Notes under the pieces: model-generated
What the model was told of the DNA's origin: nothing
What the model saw: the letters and a program-made list of their open reading frames with translations, nothing else
The model's database searches: none
Assembly: GCA_035548835.1 (NCBI GenBank)
Contig: DASZSB010000194.1
Coordinates: 19,090 to 83,089 of the forward strand
Length of the DNA: 64,000 bases
Reading direction: 5' to 3'
From: FEN-1219 sp035548835
GTDB taxonomy: Bacteria > Pseudomonadota > Gammaproteobacteria > Steroidobacterales > Rariloculaceae
Translations under genes and position numbers: made by a program
Shown: one piece after another, positions 7,901-15,350 of the stretch
How positions within the stretch are numbered: position 1 is the stretch's first letter
Layout of the letters: each line of letters starts with the position of its first letter

Positions 7901-8779
7901 CTAGCGCTTCTCGTGGCGATTCAGCCGCGCGATCAAGCTGGAGGTATCCCAGCGCTTGCCGCCCATGCCGACCACGTCGGCGTAGAACTGATCGACGAGC
8001 GCCGCGACCGGCAGCTCGGCGCCGTTGTTGCGCGCTTCCTGCAGGCAGATCCGCAGATCCTTGCGCATCCATTCCACGGCGAAGCCGAAGTCGAACTTGT
8101 TCTCGCTCATGGTCTTCCAGCGATTCTCCATCTGCCACGACTGCGCGGCGCCCTTGGAGATCGTGTCGATCACGGTCGCGACGTCGAGCCCGGCCTTGCG
8201 CGCAAAGTTCAGCGCCTCGGCAAGGCCCTGCACGACGCCAGCGATCGCAATCTGGTTGACCATCTTCGTGAGCTGGCCCGAGCCCGCGGGCCCGAGCAGC
8301 CGCACGTTGTGCGCGTAGGAGCGGATCACGGGCTCGGCGGTCGCGAAGGCCGCGGCGTCCCCACCCACCATGACCGTGAGCTTGCCGTTCTCGGCGCCGG
8401 CCTGGCCGCCCGACACCGGCGCATCGAGGCAGTGCACGCCGCGCGCCTTGCCCGCCGCGGCGATCTCGCGCGCCACGTCCGCCGAGGCGGTCGTGTGATC
8501 GCAAAAAATGCTGCCCGGCTTCATCGCAGCGATTACGCCGCCGTCGCCGATCGCGATGGCGCGCAGATCCGGGTCGTCGCCGACGCAGCTGAACACGATC
8601 TCCGCGCCCTGCGCCGCGGCAGCGGGCGTCGCCGCCGTGCGCCCGCCGTACTCCGTTGCCCACCGCTCGGCCTTCGCCGCAGTGCGATTGAACACCGTGA
8701 CGGTGTGACCCTTCCGCGCCAGCCAGCCGGCCATCGGGAAGCCCATGACGCCAAGACCGAGAAACGCTACGTTCGCCAT
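7901..8779 (-). CDS. 3-hydroxyisobutyrate dehydrogenase-like NAD(P)-dependent dehydrogenase
   Basis: A 292-residue beta-hydroxyacid dehydrogenase. The N-terminal nucleotide-binding motif GLGVMG is at residues 8-13, the substrate motif DAPVSGGQAGAENGKL at about 119-134, and the catalytic lysine K172 in GQLTKMVNQ. Family members oxidise 3-hydroxyisobutyrate, tartronate semialdehyde reductase substrates or succinic semialdehyde; the exact substrate cannot be fixed from motifs. It follows the thiamine-kinase-like gene by 12 bases and precedes tesB by four, so it may be read from the same riboswitch-controlled transcript, although a link to thiamine is not obvious. Confidence 0.88.
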   Translation of the reverse strand: MANVAFLGLGVMGFPMAGWLARKGHTVTVFNRTAAKAERWATEYGGRTAATPAAAAQGAEIVFSCVGDDPDLRAIAIGDGGVIAAMKPGSIFCDHTTASADVAREIAAAGKARGVHCLDAPVSGGQAGAENGKLTVMVGGDAAAFATAEPVIRSYAHNVRLLGPAGSGQLTKMVNQIAIAGVVQGLAEALNFARKAGLDVATVIDTISKGAAQSWQMENRWKTMSENKFDFGFAVEWMRKDLRICLQEARNNGAELPVAALVDQFYADVVGMGGKRWDTSSLIARLNRHEKR

Positions 8780-8791
8780 TGTTCTTTGTTC

Positions 8792-9658
8792 CTATTGCAG
8801 TGCCGCATCGAGCTCCGCCGCGAGCGCCCGATGCGGAACAGGATCCGCCGCGCGCCCCGCGCCGAGCTCGGCCCAAAACCACGCCAGGAGCCGCACCATC
8901 CGCACCATCGTCGCGAGCTCGGCCAGCGCGGCCGTGGTCGGCGTATCGCGCTGGTACGACTCGAGCAGCAACCGCTGCTCGGCGAGCCCCAGGCCGTTCA
9001 TGCCCGCGAAGTTGGCCAGATCGAGCAGCGGCGTGGCGCGCACAGCATACTCGAAGTCGACGAGCGACAGCTTGCCGTCGTCGAGCACGTTGGCGGCCAC
9101 GAGGTCGTTGTGACAGAACGCCGTCGGCGCGTAGGTCGCGTCGTAACGGCGCGCGAGCGCTAGCAGATCCTCGGCCCGCCGTACGAACTTGGGCTCCGCC
9201 ATGGCGGAGCCCAGCTCATCGACGTAGCTGCGCGCGATACGCTCGGCCGCGAACACCGGCAGCGAGGTCGCGACCGTGTGCAGCAGGCGCAGCGTCGCCG
9301 CGAGGCGCGGGATGTTCGCCATGCGCCGCGCGACCGCGGGCGTCCACGCCGGGCCCGCACGATACTCCGTCAGCAGCACACCCTCGTAGGGCGCCACGGC
9401 CACGACGCGCGGCGCAAGCTGCGCCCGTGCCGCAGCCATCATCGCATCCGCCTCGGCCGTGAGATCGAGCAACGCACTCGAGCGCTCGACCGGTGCGCGC
9501 AGCACACATCGGCGACCGTCCGCGAACGTCACGAGCCAGCTGCGCCGGTGGAGCCCCCCGTGCAGCGGCTCGAGCGTGGCATTCGCCACGTCGGCGTCGC
9601 TGGCGACGACCCGGCGCAGCGCCGCGCGCGCCGCCGCAATGTCCGCGCCTGGCGTCAC
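8792..9658 (-). CDS. Thiamine-kinase-like phosphotransferase
   Basis: A 288-residue aminoglycoside phosphotransferase/choline kinase-fold protein. Kinase motifs are clear: the Brenner box CHNDLVAANVL at about residues 182-192 (D185 catalytic, N190) and the metal-binding DFE at 201-203. By fold alone it could phosphorylate choline, thiamine or another alcohol. Its place as the fourth gene of a TPP-riboswitch operon with a PnuC-type permease and a thiamine-binding protein argues for thiamine to thiamine monophosphate (ThiK role). Start GTG 9658 overlaps the permease stop by four bases (GTGA), implying coupled translation. Confidence 0.75.
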   Translation of the reverse strand: MTPGADIAAARAALRRVVASDADVANATLEPLHGGLHRRSWLVTFADGRRCVLRAPVERSSALLDLTAEADAMMAAARAQLAPRVVAVAPYEGVLLTEYRAGPAWTPAVARRMANIPRLAATLRLLHTVATSLPVFAAERIARSYVDELGSAMAEPKFVRRAEDLLALARRYDATYAPTAFCHNDLVAANVLDDGKLSLVDFEYAVRATPLLDLANFAGMNGLGLAEQRLLLESYQRDTPTTAALAELATMVRMVRLLAWFWAELGAGRAADPVPHRALAAELDAALQ

Positions 9659-10269
9659 GCGGCGGCCTCGCGCTGTGCACCCCAGTCGCGCCACCAGCGG
9701 TACCAGCCGATCACGACGAGCACGAGGTACAGGGCGAACAGCGCCGCGTAGAGATTCAGCCCGCGCTGCACGTAGAGGTACAGGCTCGCGGAATCGATCA
9801 CGAGCCAGTAGGGCCAGTTCTCGAGGATCTTGCGCGCCACCATGTACGTGGTGACGATCGAGGCCACGGTGATCCAGGAGTCGGCATACGGATACGCCGC
9901 CGCGGTGTAACGGTGCAGCGTCCAGCCGATCGCCGTACCGCCCGCGGCGATGATCAGGAGCGCGAGTGCATGCGCACGCCACGGCCACACGGAGATCGGC
10001 AGCGGCACGGCACCGCTGCCGGGGCCGCGGCCGCCGTAGCGCCACTGGTACCACCCATACACGGCCATGGCCGCATAGAACACGTTCAACGCCGACTCGC
10101 TGTAGAGGCGCGCCTCGGCCAGCACGATCACGGCCAGCAACGACGACACAAACGCGGCCGGCCAGCACCAGATGCTCGCGCGGATCGCGAGCACGAGATA
10201 GGCAATGCTGAGCAGCACGCCCGCCGCCTCGAGCGGCGGCAGCGCCTTCGCCATTGCGAGCAGGTCCAT
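9655..10269 (-). CDS. pnuT: PnuC-family permease, probably thiamine transporter PnuT
   Basis: A 204-residue inner-membrane protein with about seven hydrophobic segments. The family's conserved aromatic motif ENWPYWLVID lies around residue 150, preceded by the YPYADSWITVASIVTTYMVA helix. PnuC homologues move nicotinamide riboside, riboflavin or thiamine by facilitated diffusion, with cytosolic phosphorylation trapping the substrate. The TPP riboswitch, the downstream kinase and the upstream DUF77 protein point to thiamine rather than nicotinamide riboside. ATG 10269 is used because upstream in-frame codons are not hydrophobic and overlap the neighbouring gene's end. Confidence 0.8.
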   Translation of the reverse strand: MDLLAMAKALPPLEAAGVLLSIAYLVLAIRASIWCWPAAFVSSLLAVIVLAEARLYSESALNVFYAAMAVYGWYQWRYGGRGPGSGAVPLPISVWPWRAHALALLIIAAGGTAIGWTLHRYTAAAYPYADSWITVASIVTTYMVARKILENWPYWLVIDSASLYLYVQRGLNLYAALFALYLVLVVIGWYRWWRDWGAQREAAA

Positions 10270-10285
10270 GCGGCCGCCTGCCCTG

Positions 10286-10561
10286 TTACGGGCGCGTGAG
10301 CACCGGTGGCTCGCCGATCGGCAGATCGGCATTCAGGATTTTCAGCACCAGCGCCTGCGAGCCGCCGGCACCGAACGAGCGCTCGATCGCGGTCGTGAGT
10401 ACGTCCATGACATCGCGCAACTCGCCGCGCGCCTGCGTGCTCAGCTGATTCACGACGACTTCGATGCGGCGGTCGCCCTGGACGGTACCGATGAACGCGA
10501 GGATCTTCTCGAGCGGCTGCCCGGCCAGCGGATACAGGCTCATCTCGACGGTGACGCGCAT
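10286..10561 (-). CDS. Thiamine-binding protein, DUF77/YkoF-like
   Basis: A 91-residue cytosolic ferredoxin-like protein of the DUF77 (MTH1187/YkoF) group, whose members bind hydroxymethylpyrimidine or thiamine. The start VTVEMSLYPL and the later ERSFGAGGSQALVLKIL are characteristic. ATG 10561 is eight bases after the TonB-receptor stop. Its position between the outer-membrane receptor and the PnuT-like permease, under a TPP riboswitch, supports thiamine binding or buffering. The specific biochemical role is not established for this group. Confidence 0.75.
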   Translation of the reverse strand: MRVTVEMSLYPLAGQPLEKILAFIGTVQGDRRIEVVVNQLSTQARGELRDVMDVLTTAIERSFGAGGSQALVLKILNADLPIGEPPVLTRP

Positions 10562-10569
10562 GTTTGCTC

Positions 10570-12690
10570 CTACCAGTGGTAGCTCATGGTCAACCCGACC
10601 TGGCGCGGATCGCCAAGCCGCGTGTACAGCCTGTTCGGGAAATCCGGCGGCTCGTTGCCGAAGTAGAAGCCGCGCACGAAGTATTCCTTGTCGAAGACGT
10701 TGCGCGCCCAGAGCTTCACGGACCAGCTGCGGAAATCGCGACCGACCGACAGGTTCGTCAGGCTGTACGGCTTCGACATCTGATCGTGGCCATAGTCGAA
10801 GAAGAACTTGTCCATGCCCTGCACATCGACCCTGCCCCACCAGCCCGACGGCGTGCGATACGTGGCACCCAGCGAGTATGTGTAGCGCGGCGCGTGCGCC
10901 TCCTCGCGGCCTTCGATCGAGGGAAACAGCGAGAACTCGTCGATCTTCGTCGCGAGCCAGCCGACGGCCGCGTTCAGCGCGACGCGCTCGCCGGCCCGCC
11001 AGTCGAGGCTGGCTTCGACGCCATGGTGCTCGCCACGCTCCGCGTTCGCGGTCACGAGCAGGAACGACGACGGGTCGCCGAGACGCAGCTGGATCGGCAC
11101 TTTGATCTGTTGATCCATGCGGCGCGCGGCGAACGCCCCGACGTCGACTCGCAGCCGGCCGTCGGCGGACGTGGCTCGCACGCCGGCTTCGAGACTCGTC
11201 AGGAACTCGGGGCCGAACTGAATTTCGTTCGGCGTGAGCCCGTCGACCGTGGAGAAATCGACGCCGGCCAGCGACACGTTGAAACCGCCGGCCTTGTAGC
11301 CGCGTGCGAGCCGCACATAAGCGGCGCGCCGCTCGGCGAGCTTCCAGTCGAACGCGACGTCGCCGCCGTTCATGTTGTCGTCCGGCGCGAAGTGGTACCC
11401 CGACGAGTCGCCGTAGTGCGCGGTGCGCCGCTCCGCGCGCAAGCCCGCGGTCAGATCGAGCCGCGAGGTCAGCGAGATTCGCACCTGTCCGAACACGGCG
11501 ACATTGGTGGCGTCGTAGCGACTCAGGACGTCGCTGTCCGTCACGAGGTCGCAGTCGGGACCGCAAAACGGATCCGAGTACACGCCGTTCACGAGATGGT
11601 CGTTGCTCTCGTCGAGATCGAGCGCGTACACCCCGACGAGCCAGTCACCGCGCCCGCCGGCGATGGCGCCGGGCTTCGACAGCACGCGCAGCTCCTCGTT
11701 GTACGTGCGCCGCTCGCGGTTCGTGGCGTCGACGTAGTCGTAGACGTACGGCGCCCAGTACGCCGCGTTGCCCCAGTCCGCATCGAAGCTGAACACCGCG
11801 CTCGTATCGGCCACGCCCGTGATGCTGACGATGTCGACGCGATCGAGCTCCGCCGTGACGCGCGCCGACACAGCCTTCGAGCGCTGAGCGTCGCGCCCCG
11901 GCTTGTCGGTGTAGGTCCTGAACCCGTTGTCGATGGCCCAGGCGTCGTAGCCGTTGTCGATGTCGATGTAGAGCGCCGTGAAGTCCACCGCCACGCGGTC
12001 GCTCGGCGTCCATTTGAGCTTGCCGCGCGCCGTGAGCTCGTCGCGGCCGTAGGTATCGTGCCGGTTCAGGTACACGTTGTCGCGGAACCCGTCACTCTCG
12101 TACTTCTGCACGGAGGCGCGATACGCGAGCGTGTCGCTCAGAGGGCCCCCGGCCGCGGCGCCGACACCGCGCGTGCCGTCGCTGCCAACGGTCGCCTCCA
12201 CGTCGGCGTCGCGCTCGCGCGAGGGCTCGATCGAGCGCAGGTAGATCAGGCCGCCGAGCGCGTTCGCGCCGTAACGCGAACCCTGCGGTCCGCGCAGCAC
12301 CTCGACGCGATCGATGTCGAACAGAGTGCCGATGGCGCCCAGGCCTGAGAAGTCGATGTCGTCGACGATGAAGCCGATCGACGGATTCGGCGAGCCTTCA
12401 TACTGTTCGAGCTCGCCCACGCCGCGCAGCTGGAAATAGCGTGCGCGCGAGCCCTCGCCCGAGAGATTCAGGTTCGGCACCTGGCGGATCGCCTCCTCGA
12501 AGTGCTGCTGCGTCGTTTCGCGCAGCGTCTCGCGGTCGAGCACGGTGACGCTCGCGGGGAGCTGCTCGATGTTCGTGTCGCGGAATGCCGCGGTCACGAC
12601 GATCTCCTCGAGACCTTCCGGAGGCTGCGCGCGAAGCGCGGCGGGTAGAACGGCGGCGACGGCCGCCACGGGCAAGAACAAACGCTGCAT
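10570..12690 (-). CDS. TonB-dependent outer-membrane receptor, predicted thiamine uptake
   Basis: A 706-residue TonB-dependent transporter. An N-terminal signal peptide ends near the first 22 residues (AALRAQ). A TonB-box-like LEEIVVTAAF is followed by the plug domain (DIDRVEVLRGPQGSRYGANALGG at about 125-147), and the 22-stranded barrel ends in the aromatic C-terminus MSYHW. The ATG at 12690 has a strong ribosome site (AGAGGAG) and lies about 60 bases downstream of the TPP riboswitch, so expression should fall when TPP is plentiful. Receptors of this type were earlier predicted as thiamine importers from riboswitch context; the ligand is inferred here, not shown. Confidence 0.88.
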   Translation of the reverse strand: MQRLFLPVAAVAAVLPAALRAQPPEGLEEIVVTAAFRDTNIEQLPASVTVLDRETLRETTQQHFEEAIRQVPNLNLSGEGSRARYFQLRGVGELEQYEGSPNPSIGFIVDDIDFSGLGAIGTLFDIDRVEVLRGPQGSRYGANALGGLIYLRSIEPSRERDADVEATVGSDGTRGVGAAAGGPLSDTLAYRASVQKYESDGFRDNVYLNRHDTYGRDELTARGKLKWTPSDRVAVDFTALYIDIDNGYDAWAIDNGFRTYTDKPGRDAQRSKAVSARVTAELDRVDIVSITGVADTSAVFSFDADWGNAAYWAPYVYDYVDATNRERRTYNEELRVLSKPGAIAGGRGDWLVGVYALDLDESNDHLVNGVYSDPFCGPDCDLVTDSDVLSRYDATNVAVFGQVRISLTSRLDLTAGLRAERRTAHYGDSSGYHFAPDDNMNGGDVAFDWKLAERRAAYVRLARGYKAGGFNVSLAGVDFSTVDGLTPNEIQFGPEFLTSLEAGVRATSADGRLRVDVGAFAARRMDQQIKVPIQLRLGDPSSFLLVTANAERGEHHGVEASLDWRAGERVALNAAVGWLATKIDEFSLFPSIEGREEAHAPRYTYSLGATYRTPSGWWGRVDVQGMDKFFFDYGHDQMSKPYSLTNLSVGRDFRSWSVKLWARNVFDKEYFVRGFYFGNEPPDFPNRLYTRLGDPRQVGLTMSYHW

Positions 12691-12751
12691 GTCGGATCTC
12701 CTCTGCGAGTGAGATCCGGTCTTCGTATCTAGCGAGTGGGGAAAAAGGCAG

Positions 12752-12850
12752 ATTCCCGTCCCTTCGCCGGTACTAACCGGATCAGGTTCAAAGGGTTGAT
12801 CGACGCATGCCGCCGATCTCTCAGGCCGTTGCCGGCCACCCCTCGGTCCT
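12752..12850 (-). ncRNA. TPP riboswitch (THI element)
   Basis: Read on the minus strand the leader shows the conserved THI-box order. GAGGGGTGG comes first, then GGCCTGAGAGATC, then AACCCTTTGAACCTGATCC, then GGTTAGTACCGGCGAAGGGA. These correspond to the pyrimidine-binding CTGAGA core and the pyrophosphate-binding ACCTGATC/GCGxAGGGA helix junction of TPP riboswitches. CCG near the 5' end can pair with CGG near the 3' end to close P1. It lies upstream of the TonB receptor ATG at 12690, so translation or termination control of the thiamine-salvage operon is expected. The boundaries are estimated to within about five bases. Confidence 0.93.
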
Positions 12851-12860
12851 AAGCGCCGCC

Positions 12861-12866
12861 ATCATA
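12861..12866 (-). promoter_or_regulatory. Candidate -10 box of the thiamine operon
   Basis: TATGAT on the minus strand. A start site seven bases downstream (about 12854) would put the riboswitch at the very 5' end of the transcript, as expected. No strong -35 is visible. Confidence 0.5.
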
Positions 12867-12914
12867 TTTCAGCTGCGGTGGGGACGCTACCGTTCGTTGC
12901 AGAAGAGAAGACTT

Positions 12915-13050
12915 GCTCTCGCCAAGACGCCAAGGCGCCGAGGAAGAAATGGCAAGTGCAAACAAGGGGGATGAGACGGGGAGGAACGAAGGACTACTCG
13001 ATACTCCCTTCATTCTCTTCCCTTGGCGTCTTGGCGCCTTGGCGAGAGAG
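12915..13050. repeat. Inverted-repeat element with about 30-base arms
   Basis: The left arm (about 12915-12944) reads CTCTCGCCAAGACGCCAAGG followed by CGCCGAGG. The right arm (about 13018-13050), on the opposite strand, reads CTCTCGCCAAGGCGCCAAGA followed by CGCCAAGG. The arms match with a few differences and enclose about 75 bases of low-G+C sequence without a gene. The repeated CCAAG(A/G)CG units resemble short dispersed palindromic elements known in many genomes. It separates the thiamine operon promoter from the end of moaB. Confidence 0.65.
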
Positions 13051-13064
13051 CCTCTTCCCGCCGC

Positions 13065-13589
13065 CTACTCTTTGAGACGGGGCATGAGCTCCGCGAGGTT
13101 GCACGGCCGCGTGCGGAAGTCGAGCTGCGAGGCAATCAGCTTGTCCCACCCCGTGGCGCACGCGTTCGAGGAGCCGGGCAGGCAGAAGATGTACGTCGCA
13201 TTGGCCACGCCGGCGAGACAGCGCGACTGCAGGCTCGAGGGACCGATCTCCTCGTAGGAGATCGTGCGGAACAGCTCGCCGAAGCCGTCGATCTGCTTGT
13301 CGAGCAGCACTTCGACCGCCTCCGGCGTGCCGTCGCGGCCCGTGATGCCGGTGCCGCCGGTGGTGATGACCACCTCGACGTTCGCATCCGCGATCCACGC
13401 CGAGACGATCGCGCGGATCGCGTAAACGTCGTCGCGCACGATGCTCTTCGCCGCGAGCGTGTGGCCCGCCGCGCGCAGGCGCTCGACGAGCAGCGCGCCG
13501 GACTTGTCCGTCGCCTCGTTGCGCGTGTCGGACACCGTGAGGATCGCGATCTTCAGCGGCTTGAACGCCCGCGGCTCGGTGGTCGTCAT
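13065..13589 (-). CDS. moaB: Molybdenum cofactor biosynthesis protein MoaB
   Basis: A 174-residue MoaB/Mog-fold protein, whose family adenylylates molybdopterin before molybdate insertion by MoeA. The opening IAILTVSDTRNEATDKSG and the substrate-loop TTGGTGITGRDGTPEAV are diagnostic; IPFCLPGS-type sequence (IFCLPGSSNACATGWDKLI) follows. ATG 13589 overlaps the acetyltransferase stop by four bases. Its place next to mocA and moaEDCA supports the cofactor role. Confidence 0.93.
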   Translation of the reverse strand: MTTTEPRAFKPLKIAILTVSDTRNEATDKSGALLVERLRAAGHTLAAKSIVRDDVYAIRAIVSAWIADANVEVVITTGGTGITGRDGTPEAVEVLLDKQIDGFGELFRTISYEEIGPSSLQSRCLAGVANATYIFCLPGSSNACATGWDKLIASQLDFRTRPCNLAELMPRLKE

Positions 13590-14071
13590 TGCGGAGTCGT
13601 GCCGGACGTAGTCGTCACCGCGAGATCGTGCAGCATGCGCAGCGCGTCCTCGCGGCCGTCGTAGTAACCCTGCTTGCGTCCTGCCTCGCGGTAGCCGAGC
13701 CGCTCGTAGAAGAGGCGCGCGGCGTCGTTGCTCGCGCGCAGCTCGAGCCGGATGGAGAAAATGCCCGCGGTGCGCGCCGACGCCTCGAGCCACTCGAGCA
13801 GCGCTCGACCGACGCCCTGCCGCTGATAGCCCGGCTGCACGGCGAGCAGCGCGAGGTGCGCGTGCACGTCGTAGAACTCCATGATCGCGAAGCCGACCAG
13901 GCGGCGGCGGTCGCGCGCCGCGAGCACGATGCACTCGCGATTGCGGAAGCACTGCTCCACGCGCGGCTCGGTCCACGACCATTTGAGGCCGTGCTCCACG
14001 AGCTGCCGCGACATGCGCGCGATCGACGGCGCTTCGTCGGCACGGGCCAAACCTAGGCGGATCTGCGTCAC
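13586..14071 (-). CDS. GNAT-family N-acetyltransferase (RimI-like)
   Basis: A 161-residue acetyltransferase. The acetyl-CoA loop VQPGYQRQGVGRALLEWL (motif A, about residues 83-100) and the C-terminal NDAARLFYERLGYREAGRKQGYY are classic RimI/GNAT features. The acceptor is unknown: a ribosomal protein, other protein N-terminus or small amine are all possible. GTG 14071 is used because sequence homology starts there and further upstream frame runs antisense into mocA. It overlaps moaB by four bases, so it is transcriptionally tied to that gene without an obvious functional link. Confidence 0.85.
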   Translation of the reverse strand: MTQIRLGLARADEAPSIARMSRQLVEHGLKWSWTEPRVEQCFRNRECIVLAARDRRRLVGFAIMEFYDVHAHLALLAVQPGYQRQGVGRALLEWLEASARTAGIFSIRLELRASNDAARLFYERLGYREAGRKQGYYDGREDALRMLHDLAVTTTSGTTPQ

Positions 14072-14079
14072 GGCTTGAG

Positions 14080-14085
14080 TATAGT
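14080..14085 (+). promoter_or_regulatory. TATAGT box placing the mRNA start at the mocA ATG
   Basis: The hexamer ends six bases before the ATG at 14092, so the usual +1 position coincides with the A of the start codon; the message may be leaderless. The gap to the divergent acetyltransferase gene is only 20 bases and holds no ribosome site for mocA. No good -35 is seen. Confidence 0.4.
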
Positions 14086-14091
14086 GGACAC

Positions 14092-14700
14092 ATGGCCCGC
14101 TTCGCAGCCCGTCGTTCGCCTGCGCTCGCCTGCGTGCTGCTCGCCGCGGGCGGGTCGCGACGTCTCGGCCAACCGAAGCAGCTGCTGCGCAGGCAGGGAC
14201 GGCCACTGCTGCTGCACGCGCTGGCCGCGGCGCGCGCGGCCGCGCCGGGCGCGCCGCTCGTCGTGGTGCTCGGGGCACGCCGGATGCGTCTGCGGCTCGC
14301 GCTGCGCCGGTCGGCACCGGAGGCCCTGATCGCAACGAACCCCCGTTGGGAGGAAGGTCTCGCGTCGTCGCTGCGGGCAGGTCTCGACCGCGTGCCCGCC
14401 GGCACGCGCGCCATTCTGGTGCTGCTCGTGGATCAGCCGCGCGTCGGCGAGGCCGCGTTGCGCCGGCTGCTCGCGGCGTGGCAGCGGCACCCGGCGGTGC
14501 CGGCCGCCGCGCGTTATGACAACCGCGCCGGCGTGCCGGCCGTGCTGCCGCGCGGCTCGTGGCGCGCCGTGCGCGCGTTGCACGGCGACAGCGGCGCGCG
14601 CGCTCTGCTGCGCGAAGCGCCCTCTCTCACGCTGGTGGACATGCCGGAAGCGGCCGTGGATCTCGATACGCCCGAAGACGTCAGCGCGTGGCGCAGTTGA
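14092..14700 (+). CDS. mocA: Molybdenum cofactor nucleotidyltransferase (MocA/MobA-like)
   Basis: A 202-residue nucleotidyltransferase with the N-terminal signature LAAGGSRRLGQPKQLL at residues 17-32 and VDQPRVGEAALRRLL in the middle. The GxSxRLGxPKQLL form, with Q after K, is that of MocA (CTP-dependent, making the cytosine dinucleotide form of the cofactor for xanthine-dehydrogenase/aldehyde-oxidase-type enzymes) rather than MobA (GTP, KPLxxL). That fits the xdhC gene at 43 kb. The sequence is alanine/arginine-rich. It converges on moaE, overlapping its 3' end by 20 bases. Confidence 0.83.
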   Translation: MARFAARRSPALACVLLAAGGSRRLGQPKQLLRRQGRPLLLHALAAARAAAPGAPLVVVLGARRMRLRLALRRSAPEALIATNPRWEEGLASSLRAGLDRVPAGTRAILVLLVDQPRVGEAALRRLLAAWQRHPAVPAAARYDNRAGVPAVLPRGSWRAVRALHGDSGARALLREAPSLTLVDMPEAAVDLDTPEDVSAWRS

Positions 14701-15100
14701 CCCAGCCCGTCTCGCCGCTGGCGTAGTGCTCTTTCTTCCAGATCGGCACGCGCGCCTTCGTCTCGTCGATGATGTAGCGGCACGCGTCGAACGCGGCGCC
14801 GCGGTGCCCCGCCGCGACCCCGACCCACACGGCGCAGTCGCCGATCGCGAGCTTGCCCACGCGGTGCTCGCAGAGCGCGATGTCGACGGCGAACTTCTGC
14901 TTCGCCTCGGCCAGGATCTTCGCACCCTCCTTCTCGGCGATGGCGGCGTGCGCCTCATACTCGAGCGCCTGCACGGCTTCGCCCTCGTTGTGGTTGCGCA
15001 CCCAGCCCTCGAACGTCACGCAGGCGCCCGCGGCCGCGTGCACGAGCTCGCGCTTGCGTGCTTCCGGGTCGATCGGATTCGACGTGATCTTGAACGACAT
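14681..15100 (-). CDS. moaE: Molybdopterin synthase catalytic subunit MoaE
   Basis: A 139-residue large subunit of molybdopterin synthase, which transfers sulfur from MoaD thiocarboxylate to precursor Z (cPMP). Conserved FEGWVRNHNEG at 30-40, the HR pair at 99-100 and the catalytic lysines K122/K123 in PIWKKEHY are present. It follows moaD by seven bases. The C-terminus ends CATR, and its last 20 bases overlap the convergent mocA. Confidence 0.95.
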   Translation of the reverse strand: MSFKITSNPIDPEARKRELVHAAAGACVTFEGWVRNHNEGEAVQALEYEAHAAIAEKEGAKILAEAKQKFAVDIALCEHRVGKLAIGDCAVWVGVAAGHRGAAFDACRYIIDETKARVPIWKKEHYASGETGWVNCATR

Positions 15101-15107
15101 TGGAATC

Positions 15108-15350
15108 TCAGCCGCCGGCGACGGGCGGAAAGAACAGCACTTCGTCGCCGGCCGTGAGCGTCACGCCCCAGTCCGCGAGCTCGTCGTTGACCGCCACCTT
15201 GCAGCGCGTCATCGAGTCCGCGAAACCGTGCTTGCGTGCGAGCTCGCCATAGAGCTCGGCGGCCGTGCGCGCACTGGTCGTGAGTCGCTCGCGGTCGCGG
15301 CCTGCGCGCTCGCGGAACGCAGCGAAGTAGCGTGCGGTGACTTCGATCAT
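15108..15350 (-). CDS. moaD: Molybdopterin synthase sulfur carrier subunit MoaD
   Basis: An 80-residue ubiquitin-fold protein with the required C-terminal Gly-Gly (FFPPVAGG), which is adenylylated and thiocarboxylated to supply sulfur to MoaE. The body matches MoaD (VAVNDELADWGVTLTAGDEV). The ATG at 15350 overlaps the moaC stop by four bases. Confidence 0.94.
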   Translation of the reverse strand: MIEVTARYFAAFRERAGRDRERLTTSARTAAELYGELARKHGFADSMTRCKVAVNDELADWGVTLTAGDEVLFFPPVAGG

